A stretch of DNA of 19,045 bases from an uncultured Oribacterium sp. GTDB taxonomy: Bacteria > Bacillota > Clostridia > Lachnospirales > Lachnospiraceae. Position numbers and translations under genes: made by a program. The stretch lies in NCBI GenBank assembly GCA_902485915.1, contig CABTMH010000211.1, forward strand, positions 1 through 19,045, written 5' to 3'. Numbering within the stretch: position 1 is the stretch's first letter; each line of letters starts with the position of its first letter. Below, one piece after another: positions 8,327 through 14,570 of this stretch. A model generated the notes under the pieces. It saw nothing but the letters and a program-made list of their open reading frames with translations. It ran no database searches and was not told the DNA's origin.

Positions 8327-8941
8327 ATGAAATATATAAAAACCTATGCGACCGGCGAGTATGAGGAGAAGAAGTCCCGCTTTATCGGTGAGGTCTTCCC
8401 GATCCAGTCGGTCGACGAAGCAGAAGCCCTGATTCAGCAGGTGCGCAAAAAATACTATGATGCACGCCATCACTGCTATGCCTATGTGCTCGGTGATCAG
8501 TATGAGATCGTGAAGCAGTCCGATGATGGAGAGCCATCCCAGACGGCGGGCATGCCGATCCTGAATGTGCTGAAGGGGCAGGAGATTCACGATGCGCTCA
8601 TCGTCGTCACCCGCTACTTCGGCGGTACGCTCCTCGGTACCGGCGGTCTCGTCCGCAGCTATACGAATGGCGCGAAGGCGGCGCTCGATGCAGCCGTGAT
8701 CCTGACCGCGGTCGAGGGCTATGCCGTACAGGCGGAGATCCCGTATACGCTGGTCGGAAAGATCAAGTACATCGCGGAGAGCGCCGGGATCACGGAGGCG
8801 CGTGCCGACTATGGTGCGGCGGTCTCGATGACCTGGCATGTGCCGGCAGAGCAGCTGTCCGGATTTCAAAATCAGATACAGGAGCTGTCCGGCGGGGCCA
8901 TAGTACTTGCAATCGATAAGCACCGGTGGTATAATTCGTAA
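8327..8941 (+). CDS. yigZ: YigZ/IMPACT family protein
   Basis: A 204-residue cytoplasmic protein of the widespread YigZ (YvyE/IMPACT) family. The N-terminal domain (about 1-125) carries the family signature KKSRFIG, DARHHCYAYV, DDGEPSQTAGMPIL and VTRYFGGTLLGTGGLVRSY. The C-terminal part (about 137-200) fits the ferredoxin-like DUF1949 domain. Eukaryotic relatives are linked to translation control through Gcn1/Gcn2, but the bacterial role is not settled and I assign none. The ribosome binding site is poor (CAGAAGACAG before ATG 8327). The last codons contain the promoter of typA (8907-8935). Length is normal for the family. Confidence 0.93.
   Translation: MKYIKTYATGEYEEKKSRFIGEVFPIQSVDEAEALIQQVRKKYYDARHHCYAYVLGDQYEIVKQSDDGEPSQTAGMPILNVLKGQEIHDALIVVTRYFGGTLLGTGGLVRSYTNGAKAALDAAVILTAVEGYAVQAEIPYTLVGKIKYIAESAGITEARADYGAAVSMTWHVPAEQLSGFQNQIQELSGGAIVLAIDKHRWYNS
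8907..8935 (+). promoter_or_regulatory. typA promoter inside the 3' end of yigZ
   Basis: TTGCAA (8907-8912), a 17-base spacer and TATAAT (8930-8935), with an extended -10 TG at 8927-8928. The expected start near 8942 gives a leader of about 50 bases containing TTTTTTT (8944-8950) and the small dyad GTAA-GCAT-TTAC (8951-8962). The typA SD is AAGGTG (8981-8986), five bases before ATG 8992. Confidence 0.8.
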
Positions 8942-8991
8942 GATTTTTTTGTAAGCATTTACATAAGATATAGTAGAAATAAGGTGTCAAG

Positions 8992-10824
8992 ATGAATCAG
9001 AAGAGAGAAGATATTCGTAACGTCGCCATCATCGCCCACGTCGATCATGGTAAAACCACACTGGTCGATGAGCTGTTAAAGCAGTCCGGTGTATTTCGTG
9101 ATAATCAGGAGATGGGCGTCCGTGTCATGGACTCGAACCCGCTCGAGCGTGAGAGAGGTATCACTATTCTCTCGAAGAACACAGCCGTTCACTATAAGAA
9201 CACGAAGATCAACATCGTCGATACCCCGGGCCACGCTGATTTCGGTGGTGAGGTAGAGCGTATCCTGAAGATGGTAAATGGTGCGATCCTCCTGGTTGAT
9301 GCCTTCGAGGGACCGATGCCACAGACCCGTTTCGTACTGCAGAAGGCCCTGGATCTTCGTCTTCCGGTTATGGTCGTTATCAATAAGATCGATAAGCCGC
9401 AGGCACGTCCGGCGGAGGTCGAGGACGAGGTTCTCGAGCTGATGATGGATCTCAATGCTTCTGACGAGCAGCTCGACTGCCCGTTCCTGTATGCATCCTC
9501 GAAGGAGGGCTTCGCGAAGAGAAGCCTCGAGGATGATTCCACTACGATGGAGCCGCTGTTCCAGACCATCCTCGATTATATCCCGGCACCGGAGGGCGAT
9601 CCGGATGCGGATACCCAGATGCTGGTTTCGACCATCGATTACAACGAGTTCGTCGGCCGTATCGGTGTCGGTAAGATCGATAACGGTACGCTGAAGCTGA
9701 ATCAGGAGGCCTATGTCGTAAACCACCACGATCCGAGTAAGCGTACACGTGTACGTATCACGAAGCTCTACACCTTCGACGGTCTCGCAAGAGTCGACGT
9801 CAACGAGGCCCACTGCGGTGAGATCGTCGCGGTCTCCGGTATCGAGGATCTCCATGTAGGTGATACGATCGTCACCGGCGAGGCAGCCGCGATTCCGTTC
9901 CAGAAGATTTCCGAGCCGACGATCTCGATGGATTTCATCGTAAACAACTCCCCGCTCGCGGGTCAGGAGGGTAAGTTCGTCACTTCCCGTCATATCCGTG
10001 ATCGTCTGATGCGTGAGCTGCAGACCGATGTATCCCTTCGTGTAGAGGATACCGATTCTGCTGATACCTTCAAGGTTTCCGGCCGTGGTGAGCTCCACCT
10101 CTCCGTACTCATCGAGATGATGCGTCGTGAGGGCTTCGAGTTCGCTGTATCGAAGGCAGAGGTTATCTACAAGACCGAGAACGGTAAGAAGATGGAGCCG
10201 ATGGAGATCGCGTATGTCGATGTCCCGGATGAGTTCAGTGGTAATGTCATCCAGAAGCTGACCCAGCGTAAGGGCGTACTGAACGGTATGAGCCCGCTCG
10301 CATCCGGCTATACCAGACTCGAGTTCGAGATTCCGTCGAGAGGTCTCATCGGATACCGTGGTGAGTTCATGACCGATACGAAGGGGAACGGTATCCTGAA
10401 CACCGAGTTCGACGGCTACGGCGAGTATAAGGGTGATATGAACTATCGTCATAACGGCGCGCTCATCGCCTTCGAGTCCGGCGAGGCGGTCACCTATGGT
10501 CTCTTCCAGGCACAGGCGAGAGGAACCCTCTTCATCGGACCTGGCGAGAAGGTTTACGGCGGCATGGTCATCGGCCAGTCTCCGAAGTCCGAGGATATCG
10601 AGGTCAATGTCTGCAAGACGAAGCATCTGACCAACACCCGTACATCCTCTTCCGATGAAGCACTGAAGCTCGTTCCGAAGAAGATCATGTCCCTCGAGCA
10701 GTGCATCGACTACATCGATACCGATGAGCTCCTCGAGGTTACCCCGGAGAGCCTTCGTATCCGTAAGAAGATCCTCGATCCGGTCCTTCGTAAGAGAGCC
10801 GGGTTCGCACGTAAGCAGGGATAA
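8992..10824 (+). CDS. typA: Translational GTPase TypA/BipA
   Basis: A 610-residue ribosome-associated GTPase related to EF-G and LepA. In other bacteria it supports 50S assembly and growth under cold or stress. G1 AHVDHGKTT (15-23), the RGITI switch region, G3 DTPGHADF (77-84) and G4 NKID (131-134) are intact. Domain II, the EF-G-like domains and the TypA-specific C-terminal domain (GESGEAVTYGLFQAQARGTLFIGPGEKVY onwards, split here by motif) follow at normal length. It has its own promoter (8907-8935). It uses GGT, CGT and GTT more than neighbouring genes, consistent with strong expression. No T-rich terminator follows, so some reading into dapA is possible. Confidence 0.98.
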   Translation: MNQKREDIRNVAIIAHVDHGKTTLVDELLKQSGVFRDNQEMGVRVMDSNPLERERGITILSKNTAVHYKNTKINIVDTPGHADFGGEVERILKMVNGAILLVDAFEGPMPQTRFVLQKALDLRLPVMVVINKIDKPQARPAEVEDEVLELMMDLNASDEQLDCPFLYASSKEGFAKRSLEDDSTTMEPLFQTILDYIPAPEGDPDADTQMLVSTIDYNEFVGRIGVGKIDNGTLKLNQEAYVVNHHDPSKRTRVRITKLYTFDGLARVDVNEAHCGEIVAVSGIEDLHVGDTIVTGEAAAIPFQKISEPTISMDFIVNNSPLAGQEGKFVTSRHIRDRLMRELQTDVSLRVEDTDSADTFKVSGRGELHLSVLIEMMRREGFEFAVSKAEVIYKTENGKKMEPMEIAYVDVPDEFSGNVIQKLTQRKGVLNGMSPLASGYTRLEFEIPSRGLIGYRGEFMTDTKGNGILNTEFDGYGEYKGDMNYRHNGALIAFESGEAVTYGLFQAQARGTLFIGPGEKVYGGMVIGQSPKSEDIEVNVCKTKHLTNTRTSSSDEALKLVPKKIMSLEQCIDYIDTDELLEVTPESLRIRKKILDPVLRKRAGFARKQG

Positions 10825-10845
10825 TCCACCATCTATGATGGCGGA
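10825..10845 (+). other. Hairpin directly after the typA stop
   Basis: TCC-A-CCATC (10825-10833) pairs with GATGG-C-GGA (10837-10845) across the loop TAT, eight pairs with one mismatch. No T-run follows, so it is not a classical intrinsic terminator. It could be a 3'-end stabiliser or part of a larger fold in the 152-base gap before dapA. Confidence 0.4.
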
Positions 10846-10867
10846 TGCCACCCCGGCGAGGGACTGA

Positions 10868-10896
10868 TTTTCACAGCCCCTGCGAGAGGGTATGAT
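10868..10896 (+). promoter_or_regulatory. Candidate dapA promoter
   Basis: TTTTCA (10868-10873), a 17-base spacer and TATGAT (10891-10896), four and five of six consensus bases. It predicts a leader of about 74 bases. A second, weaker pair, TTGGCC (10912-10917) with TACTAA (10935-10940), lies downstream. I do not recognise a lysine riboswitch or T-box here. Confidence 0.4.
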
Positions 10897-10976
10897 GCAG
10901 CGAAGGAAACATTGGCCCAGGGCCGATGAACAGATACTAAAGTGTAAGAGAAACCAAAGCAACGACGGAGGTAGTT

Positions 10977-11861
10977 ATGGCACTTTTCAGAGGCGCAGGA
11001 GTCGCGCTGGTGACTCCATTTCATGCAGATGGTTCTGTGGATTATGATAAGCTGGCAGAGCTCGTAGAGGAGCAGATCGCGGGTGGCACCGATGCCATCA
11101 TCGCGTGTGGCACGACCGGCGAGGCAGCCACCATGTCCGAGGAGGAGCACATGGATGTGATCCGCTTCATCATCAAGGCGGTGCATCATCGTATTCCGGT
11201 CATCGCCGGAACCGGCAGCAACTGTACTGCGACGGCGATCGATCTGTCGAAGCAGTCAGAGGAAGCGGGCGCCGACGGTGTCCTTCTGGTGACCCCGTAC
11301 TATAATAAGGCGACCCAGGGTGGTCTCATCCAGCATTACGAGGCTGTGGCCGGCGCGATCAGCCTCCCATGCATCCTGTACAACGTTCCATCCAGAACCG
11401 GCGTGACCATCCAGCCGGAGACGATGGCCTACCTCTATCAGCATGTCGAGAACATCGTCGGTGTGAAGGACGCAACCGGCAACATCTCGATGATTACGAA
11501 GCTGATGTCACTGGTGGACGAGGAATTCCTTCTCTTCTCCGGTGATGATGATCAGATCGTTCCGCTCCTCAGCGTGGGCGCATCTGGTGTTATTTCCGTA
11601 CTTTCGAACGTGGCACCACGCGAGACGCATGAGATCTGCCAGAAGTGGTTTGACGGCGACGTCAAGGGCGCACGTGAGGCACAGTTTAAGGCATACCCGC
11701 TGATTAAGGCACTTTTCGCCGAGGTCAATCCGATCCCGGTGAAGGCGGCCCTGAATCTGATGGGTAAGAATGTCGGCTCCTTACGTCTCCCATTGACGGA
11801 GGCGACCGACAGCACTAAGGCACTCCTCAAGGATGAGATGACGAAGTACGGTATCCTGTAA
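10977..11861 (+). CDS. dapA: 4-hydroxy-tetrahydrodipicolinate synthase DapA
   Basis: A 294-residue TIM-barrel class I aldolase that condenses pyruvate with aspartate semialdehyde, the first committed step to diaminopimelate and lysine. The Schiff-base lysine is Lys164 in GVKDATGN. Tyr135 in YNVPSRTG and Thr46/Thr47 in GTTGEAATM supply the proton-relay triad known from E. coli (Tyr133, Thr44, Thr45). SD CGGAGGT (10966-10972) is close to the ATG. It is followed by a strong terminator (11873-11906). dapB, the next pathway enzyme, starts 160 bases on, so the two are adjacent but may be separately controlled. Confidence 0.97.
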   Translation: MALFRGAGVALVTPFHADGSVDYDKLAELVEEQIAGGTDAIIACGTTGEAATMSEEEHMDVIRFIIKAVHHRIPVIAGTGSNCTATAIDLSKQSEEAGADGVLLVTPYYNKATQGGLIQHYEAVAGAISLPCILYNVPSRTGVTIQPETMAYLYQHVENIVGVKDATGNISMITKLMSLVDEEFLLFSGDDDQIVPLLSVGASGVISVLSNVAPRETHEICQKWFDGDVKGAREAQFKAYPLIKALFAEVNPIPVKAALNLMGKNVGSLRLPLTEATDSTKALLKDEMTKYGIL

Positions 11862-11872
11862 GTGACTTCCTC

Positions 11873-11906
11873 GGCAGTGACCTTCGGTGAAGGCCACTGC
11901 CTTTTT
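11873..11906 (+). terminator. Intrinsic terminator after dapA
   Basis: GGCAGTG (11873-11879) pairs with CACTGCC (11895-11901). After one A-C mismatch, CCTTC (11881-11885) pairs with GAAGG (11889-11893) around a GGT loop. TTTTT follows at 11902-11906. This is the clearest terminator in the window, 11 bases after the dapA stop. Confidence 0.9.
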
Positions 11907-11908
11907 AT

Positions 11909-12001
11909 AGTTCAGGCTGGGGAATCGGAGGGATGGTGACGGAGGCACGGTCTCTGTGTATGGCCTTCGTGGCCGTTCCTTCAGATCCCCGAAACTGAAC
12001 T
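11909..12001 (+). repeat. Inverted-repeat element between dapA and dapB
   Basis: AGTTCAG (11909-11915) pairs with CTGAACT (11995-12001). Next inward, GGGG-A-ATC (11919-11926) pairs with GATCCCC (11984-11990). Near the tip, GGCC-TTCGT-GGCC (11962-11974) forms a small hairpin. The 93-base unit fills nearly all the space between the dapA terminator and the dapB ribosome binding site (GGAGAG, 12012-12017). It may be a structured dapB leader or a small mobile-type repeat with inverted ends. Confidence 0.55.
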
Positions 12002-12021
12002 GGTACAGACTGGAGAGAAAA

Positions 12022-12786
12022 ATGACTAGAATTCTATTATTCGGCGCGATGGGCGCGATGGGCAGAAATGTAATCAACTGTGCGAAGGCGATGGAGGATG
12101 TGACGATCGTCGCGGGTGTCGACCGTGAGGATCACGTCGATGATCCGGCCATCGGCTTTCCTGTGTATGGCAGCTTCGATGCGGTGAAGGAGGACTTCGA
12201 TGTAATCATCGATTTCTCCGTGGCACCGGCCATCGACGGTCTCATCGACTATGTGGAGAAGAGCGGAAAGGCGCTCGTGCAGTGCACAACCGGTCTTTCA
12301 GAGGCGCAGATCGCACGTGTACAGAAGCTTTCGGAGAAGGCCCCGATCCTTCGCAGTGCGAATATGTCGATCGGCGTGAATCTGCTCCTGGAGCTCGTGA
12401 AGACCGCAGCGCAGAAGCTCTATGAGAAGGGCTTCGATATCGAGATCGTCGAGCAGCATCACCATCGCAAGATGGACGCCCCGTCCGGTACCGCTCTGGC
12501 ACTGGCAGATGCGGTCAATGAAGCACTCGATGACAGGCTGACCTATGTTTATGACCGTTCCCAGCGGAAGGCAGCCCGTCCGCACGAGGAGCTCGGGATC
12601 AGTGCAGTTCGTGGTGGCACACTGCCGGGTGTTCATGATATCATCTTTGCAGGCGAGGATGAGGTCATCACCTTCAACCACACCGCGTACTCGAGAGCGA
12701 TCTTCGCAAACGGCGCACTGAATGCGGCCCTTTTCCTCCACGGAAAAGCAGCCGGCATGTACTCGATGCAGGATGTGCTCGCCTGA
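12022..12786 (+). CDS. dapB: 4-hydroxy-tetrahydrodipicolinate reductase DapB
   Basis: A 254-residue NAD(P)H-dependent reductase that acts on the DapA product. The N-terminal Rossmann fold starts RILLFGAMGAMGRNV. The substrate site is EQHHHRKMDAPSGTAL, with His146 and Lys150 in the positions of E. coli His159 and Lys163. GNMS-like 'SANMSIGVNLL' and the C-terminal FNHTAYSRAIFANGAL are also typical. Start chosen at ATG 12022, preceded by GGAGAG. An in-frame upstream ATG (11956) would add 22 residues (RSFRSPKLNWY and neighbours) from the inverted-repeat leader, without family similarity or an SD. No terminator is evident after the stop. Confidence 0.96.
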   Translation: MTRILLFGAMGAMGRNVINCAKAMEDVTIVAGVDREDHVDDPAIGFPVYGSFDAVKEDFDVIIDFSVAPAIDGLIDYVEKSGKALVQCTTGLSEAQIARVQKLSEKAPILRSANMSIGVNLLLELVKTAAQKLYEKGFDIEIVEQHHHRKMDAPSGTALALADAVNEALDDRLTYVYDRSQRKAARPHEELGISAVRGGTLPGVHDIIFAGEDEVITFNHTAYSRAIFANGALNAALFLHGKAAGMYSMQDVLA

Positions 12787-12807
12787 ACGGGCCTTCAGAA
12801 TTTCGTA

Positions 12808-12824
12808 ATGGGGTCAGACCCCAT
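12808..12824. repeat. Perfect 17-base palindrome between dapB and purB
   Basis: ATGGGGT-CAG-ACCCCAT, seven-base arms with a three-base centre, followed on the + strand by AAAAAAA (12825-12831). The run is A rather than T, and the T-run on the - strand would precede the hairpin, so neither strand reads as an intrinsic terminator. It may be an operator or a repetitive extragenic palindrome. The purB start is 81 bases downstream. Confidence 0.75.
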
Positions 12825-12904
12825 AAAAAAAGTATAAACTTCGGTCGTCAGCACCGCGCAGAGCGATGCTCGATATAAAACATGCTTACGGTAAGGAGAA
12901 GAAC

Positions 12905-14341
12905 ATGGCGGAATACAATCGTTACACAAGCCCACTGACAGGACGTTATGCATCGAAGGAGATGCAGTACATTTTCTCACAGGACAACAAGTTCCGGACC
13001 TGGAGAAAGCTCTGGATCGCGCTGGCAGAGACGGAGCATGAGCTGGGCCTCAACATCACAGAGGAGCAGATCGATGAGCTGAAGGCACATCAGGATGAGA
13101 TCAATTATGAGGTGGCAGAGGCACGTGAGAAGGAAGTCCGTCACGATGTCATGAGCCATGTGTACGCGTACGGCGTACAGTGCCCGAACGCGAAGGGCAT
13201 CATCCACCTCGGTGCAACCTCCTGCTATGTCGGCGACAACACCGATATCATCATCATGCGGGAGGGCCTCGAGCTTGTGCATAAGAAGCTCGTCAACGTC
13301 ATCAACGAGCTCAGTAAATTCGCGATGAAGTATAAGGATATGCCGACCCTCGCGTACACTCACTTCCAGCCGGCGCAGCCGACCACCGTCGGTAAGCGCG
13401 CGACCCTGTGGCTGAACGAGCTCGTGCTCGACCTCGAGGATCTCGAGTATGTACTCGGCTCCCTGAAGCTGCTCGGCTCCAAGGGCACCACCGGCACCCA
13501 GGCGTCCTTCCTCGAGCTGTTCGACGGCGACCATGCGAAGTGCCGCCAGCTGGACCAGATGATCGCAGAGAAGATGGGCTTCACGTCCTGCTATCCGGTA
13601 TCCGGCCAGACCTACAGCCGTAAGGTCGATTTCCGTGTGCTCAGCGTGCTCGCCGGTATCGCGCAGTCCGCACATAAGTTCACGAACGACATCCGTATGC
13701 TCCAGCATATGAAGGAGGTCGAGGAGCCGTTCGAGAAGCACCAGATCGGTTCCAGCGCGATGGCGTATAAGCGGAACCCGATGCGTTCTGAGCGTATCGC
13801 CTCCCTCGCAGACTACGTGATCTCCGATCTCATGAATCCGATGCTGGTATCCTCTACGCAGTGGTTCGAGCGTACCCTCGACGACTCCGCAAACAAGCGT
13901 CTGTCCGTACCGGAGGGCTTCCTCGCCATCGATGGCATCCTCGATCTCTACCTGAACGTCGTCGATGGTCTCGTGGTATACCCGAAGGTCATCCGTAAGC
14001 ATCTCATGGCAGAGCTTCCGTTCATGGCGACCGAGAACATCATGATGGATGCGGTAAAGGCTGGTGGCGATCGTCAGGAGCTGCATGAGAAGATCCGTCA
14101 GCTCAGCATGCAGGCTGGTAAGACCGTAAAGGAAGAGGGTAAGGATAACAACCTCCTCGAGCTGATCGCCGCCGATCCGAGCTTCCACCTCTCCCTCGAG
14201 GACCTCGAGGCCAGCATGCAGCCGGAGCGCTATGTCGGCCGCGCACCGAAGCAGACCGAGGAGTTCATCACCGAGGTGATCAACCCGATTCTCGAGAAGA
14301 ACAAGGAGGCACTTGGACTCACTGCAGAGATCAATGTCTGA
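12905..14341 (+). CDS. purB: Adenylosuccinate lyase PurB
   Basis: A 478-residue enzyme of the fumarase/aspartase superfamily that cleaves SAICAR in IMP synthesis and adenylosuccinate in AMP synthesis. Motifs visible: TLAYTHFQPAQPTT with His153, GTTGTQASF, and the signature SSAMAYKRNPMRSER starting at Ser283 in the mobile catalytic loop. Length is closer to the longer (about 475-480) subfamily that includes the animal enzyme than to the 430-residue B. subtilis form. Start chosen at ATG 12905 because AAGGAG (12893-12898) lies six bases upstream; the in-frame ATG at 12866 would add 13 unconserved residues. purA, which makes adenylosuccinate, is 3.4 kb downstream. Confidence 0.97.
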   Translation: MAEYNRYTSPLTGRYASKEMQYIFSQDNKFRTWRKLWIALAETEHELGLNITEEQIDELKAHQDEINYEVAEAREKEVRHDVMSHVYAYGVQCPNAKGIIHLGATSCYVGDNTDIIIMREGLELVHKKLVNVINELSKFAMKYKDMPTLAYTHFQPAQPTTVGKRATLWLNELVLDLEDLEYVLGSLKLLGSKGTTGTQASFLELFDGDHAKCRQLDQMIAEKMGFTSCYPVSGQTYSRKVDFRVLSVLAGIAQSAHKFTNDIRMLQHMKEVEEPFEKHQIGSSAMAYKRNPMRSERIASLADYVISDLMNPMLVSSTQWFERTLDDSANKRLSVPEGFLAIDGILDLYLNVVDGLVVYPKVIRKHLMAELPFMATENIMMDAVKAGGDRQELHEKIRQLSMQAGKTVKEEGKDNNLLELIAADPSFHLSLEDLEASMQPERYVGRAPKQTEEFITEVINPILEKNKEALGLTAEINV

Positions 14342-14351
14342 TGCCGCATTT

Positions 14352-14425
14352 TATGGGGATGACCATATACTCCGCATGGACGCCTGGATCAAATGATCGG
14401 CACCGAAAGGCAGAGTCACCCCATA
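14352..14425 (+). repeat. Long-range inverted repeat just after purB
   Basis: TATGGGG-A-TGAC (14352-14363) pairs with GTCACCCCATA (14415-14425), eleven pairs with one bulged A. Inside, GCC-TG-GATC and GATC-GGC can form a further hairpin around AAAT. The arms resemble those of the palindrome at 12808-12824, so purB is flanked by related sequences. Confidence 0.6.
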
Positions 14426-14439
14426 CACTCCGCAGGGAC
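14363..14439 (+). repeat. Direct repeat of 19 bases, 58 bases apart
   Basis: CCATAYACTCCGCAKGGAC occurs at 14363-14381 and 14421-14439, with 17 of 19 positions identical. The second copy overlaps the right arm of the inverted repeat at 14352-14425 and runs into the terminator stem at 14433. Confidence 0.65.
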
Positions 14440-14463
14440 CCCTACGAGGGTCCCTGTTTGATT
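14433..14463 (+). terminator. Terminator-like hairpin after purB
   Basis: CAGGGACCC (14433-14441) pairs perfectly with GGGTCCCTG (14448-14456) around a six-base loop, followed by TTTGATTT (14457-14464). The T-run is interrupted by GA. It probably ends the purB transcript. With the folded element just upstream it also resembles an aptamer-plus-terminator layout. Confidence 0.7.
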
Positions 14464-14487
14464 TCTCGGCGATAGGGCACAGAAAAT
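14458..14487 (+). promoter_or_regulatory. Weak candidate promoter for the M28/GNAT pair
   Basis: TTGATT (14458-14463), an 18-base spacer and GAAAAT (14482-14487), four of six consensus bases each. The -35 overlaps the T-rich end of the preceding terminator. It is directly followed by the inverted repeat at 14488-14551. Confidence 0.3.
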
Positions 14488-14551
14488 GTGACTGTTCACT
14501 CGTATGCCTTCCGGCTCCCTGCCTGAAACCAGTTGACGAGTGAGCAGTCAC
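14488..14551. repeat. 16-bp inverted repeat upstream of the M28 peptidase gene
   Basis: GTGACTGTTCACTCGT (14488-14503) pairs with ACGAGTGAGCAGTCAC (14536-14551), sixteen pairs with one G-U. Each arm also contains its own small dyad, GTGA-N4-TCAC (14488-14499 and 14540-14551), with centres 52 bases apart, close to five DNA turns. It could be a 5' hairpin ending before the SD (AGAGG, 14559-14563) or a pair of operators. Confidence 0.7.
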
Positions 14552-14553
14552 CA
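14504..14553. repeat. Copy B of the roughly 50-base intergenic repeat
   Basis: Partner of 8260-8308. It spans the loop and right arm of the inverted repeat at 14488-14551. Within it, TCCGGCTCCCTGCCT (14510-14524) also occurs exactly, in the opposite orientation, at 5446-5460 between sufU and the PBP gene. Confidence 0.5.
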
Positions 14554-14570
14554 GGAAAAGAGGAAAGCGA

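Noticed and set aside
9076..10962. Very long open frame on the - strand opposite typA, and similar ones opposite sufB, sufD, sufS, purB and purA
   Set aside because: They mirror genes with intact conserved motifs on the + strand, have no ribosome binding sites and translate to unrecognisable, Leu/Arg/Asp-rich sequence. The strong codon bias simply leaves few antisense stops.
10825..10976. Lysine riboswitch or T-box before dapA
   Set aside because: The conserved L-box core and the T-box GGGTGGNACC sequence are not present.
11956..12021. N-terminal extension of dapB from ATG 11956
   Set aside because: The 22 added residues are not DapB-like, the ATG lacks an SD and it lies inside the inverted-repeat leader.
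12833..12879. TATAAA at 12833-12838 and at 12874-12879 as purB -10 elements
   Set aside because: Neither has a recognisable -35 at 16-19 bases or an extended -10, so no purB promoter is called. A small AGCA/TGCT hairpin lies between them (12850-12870).
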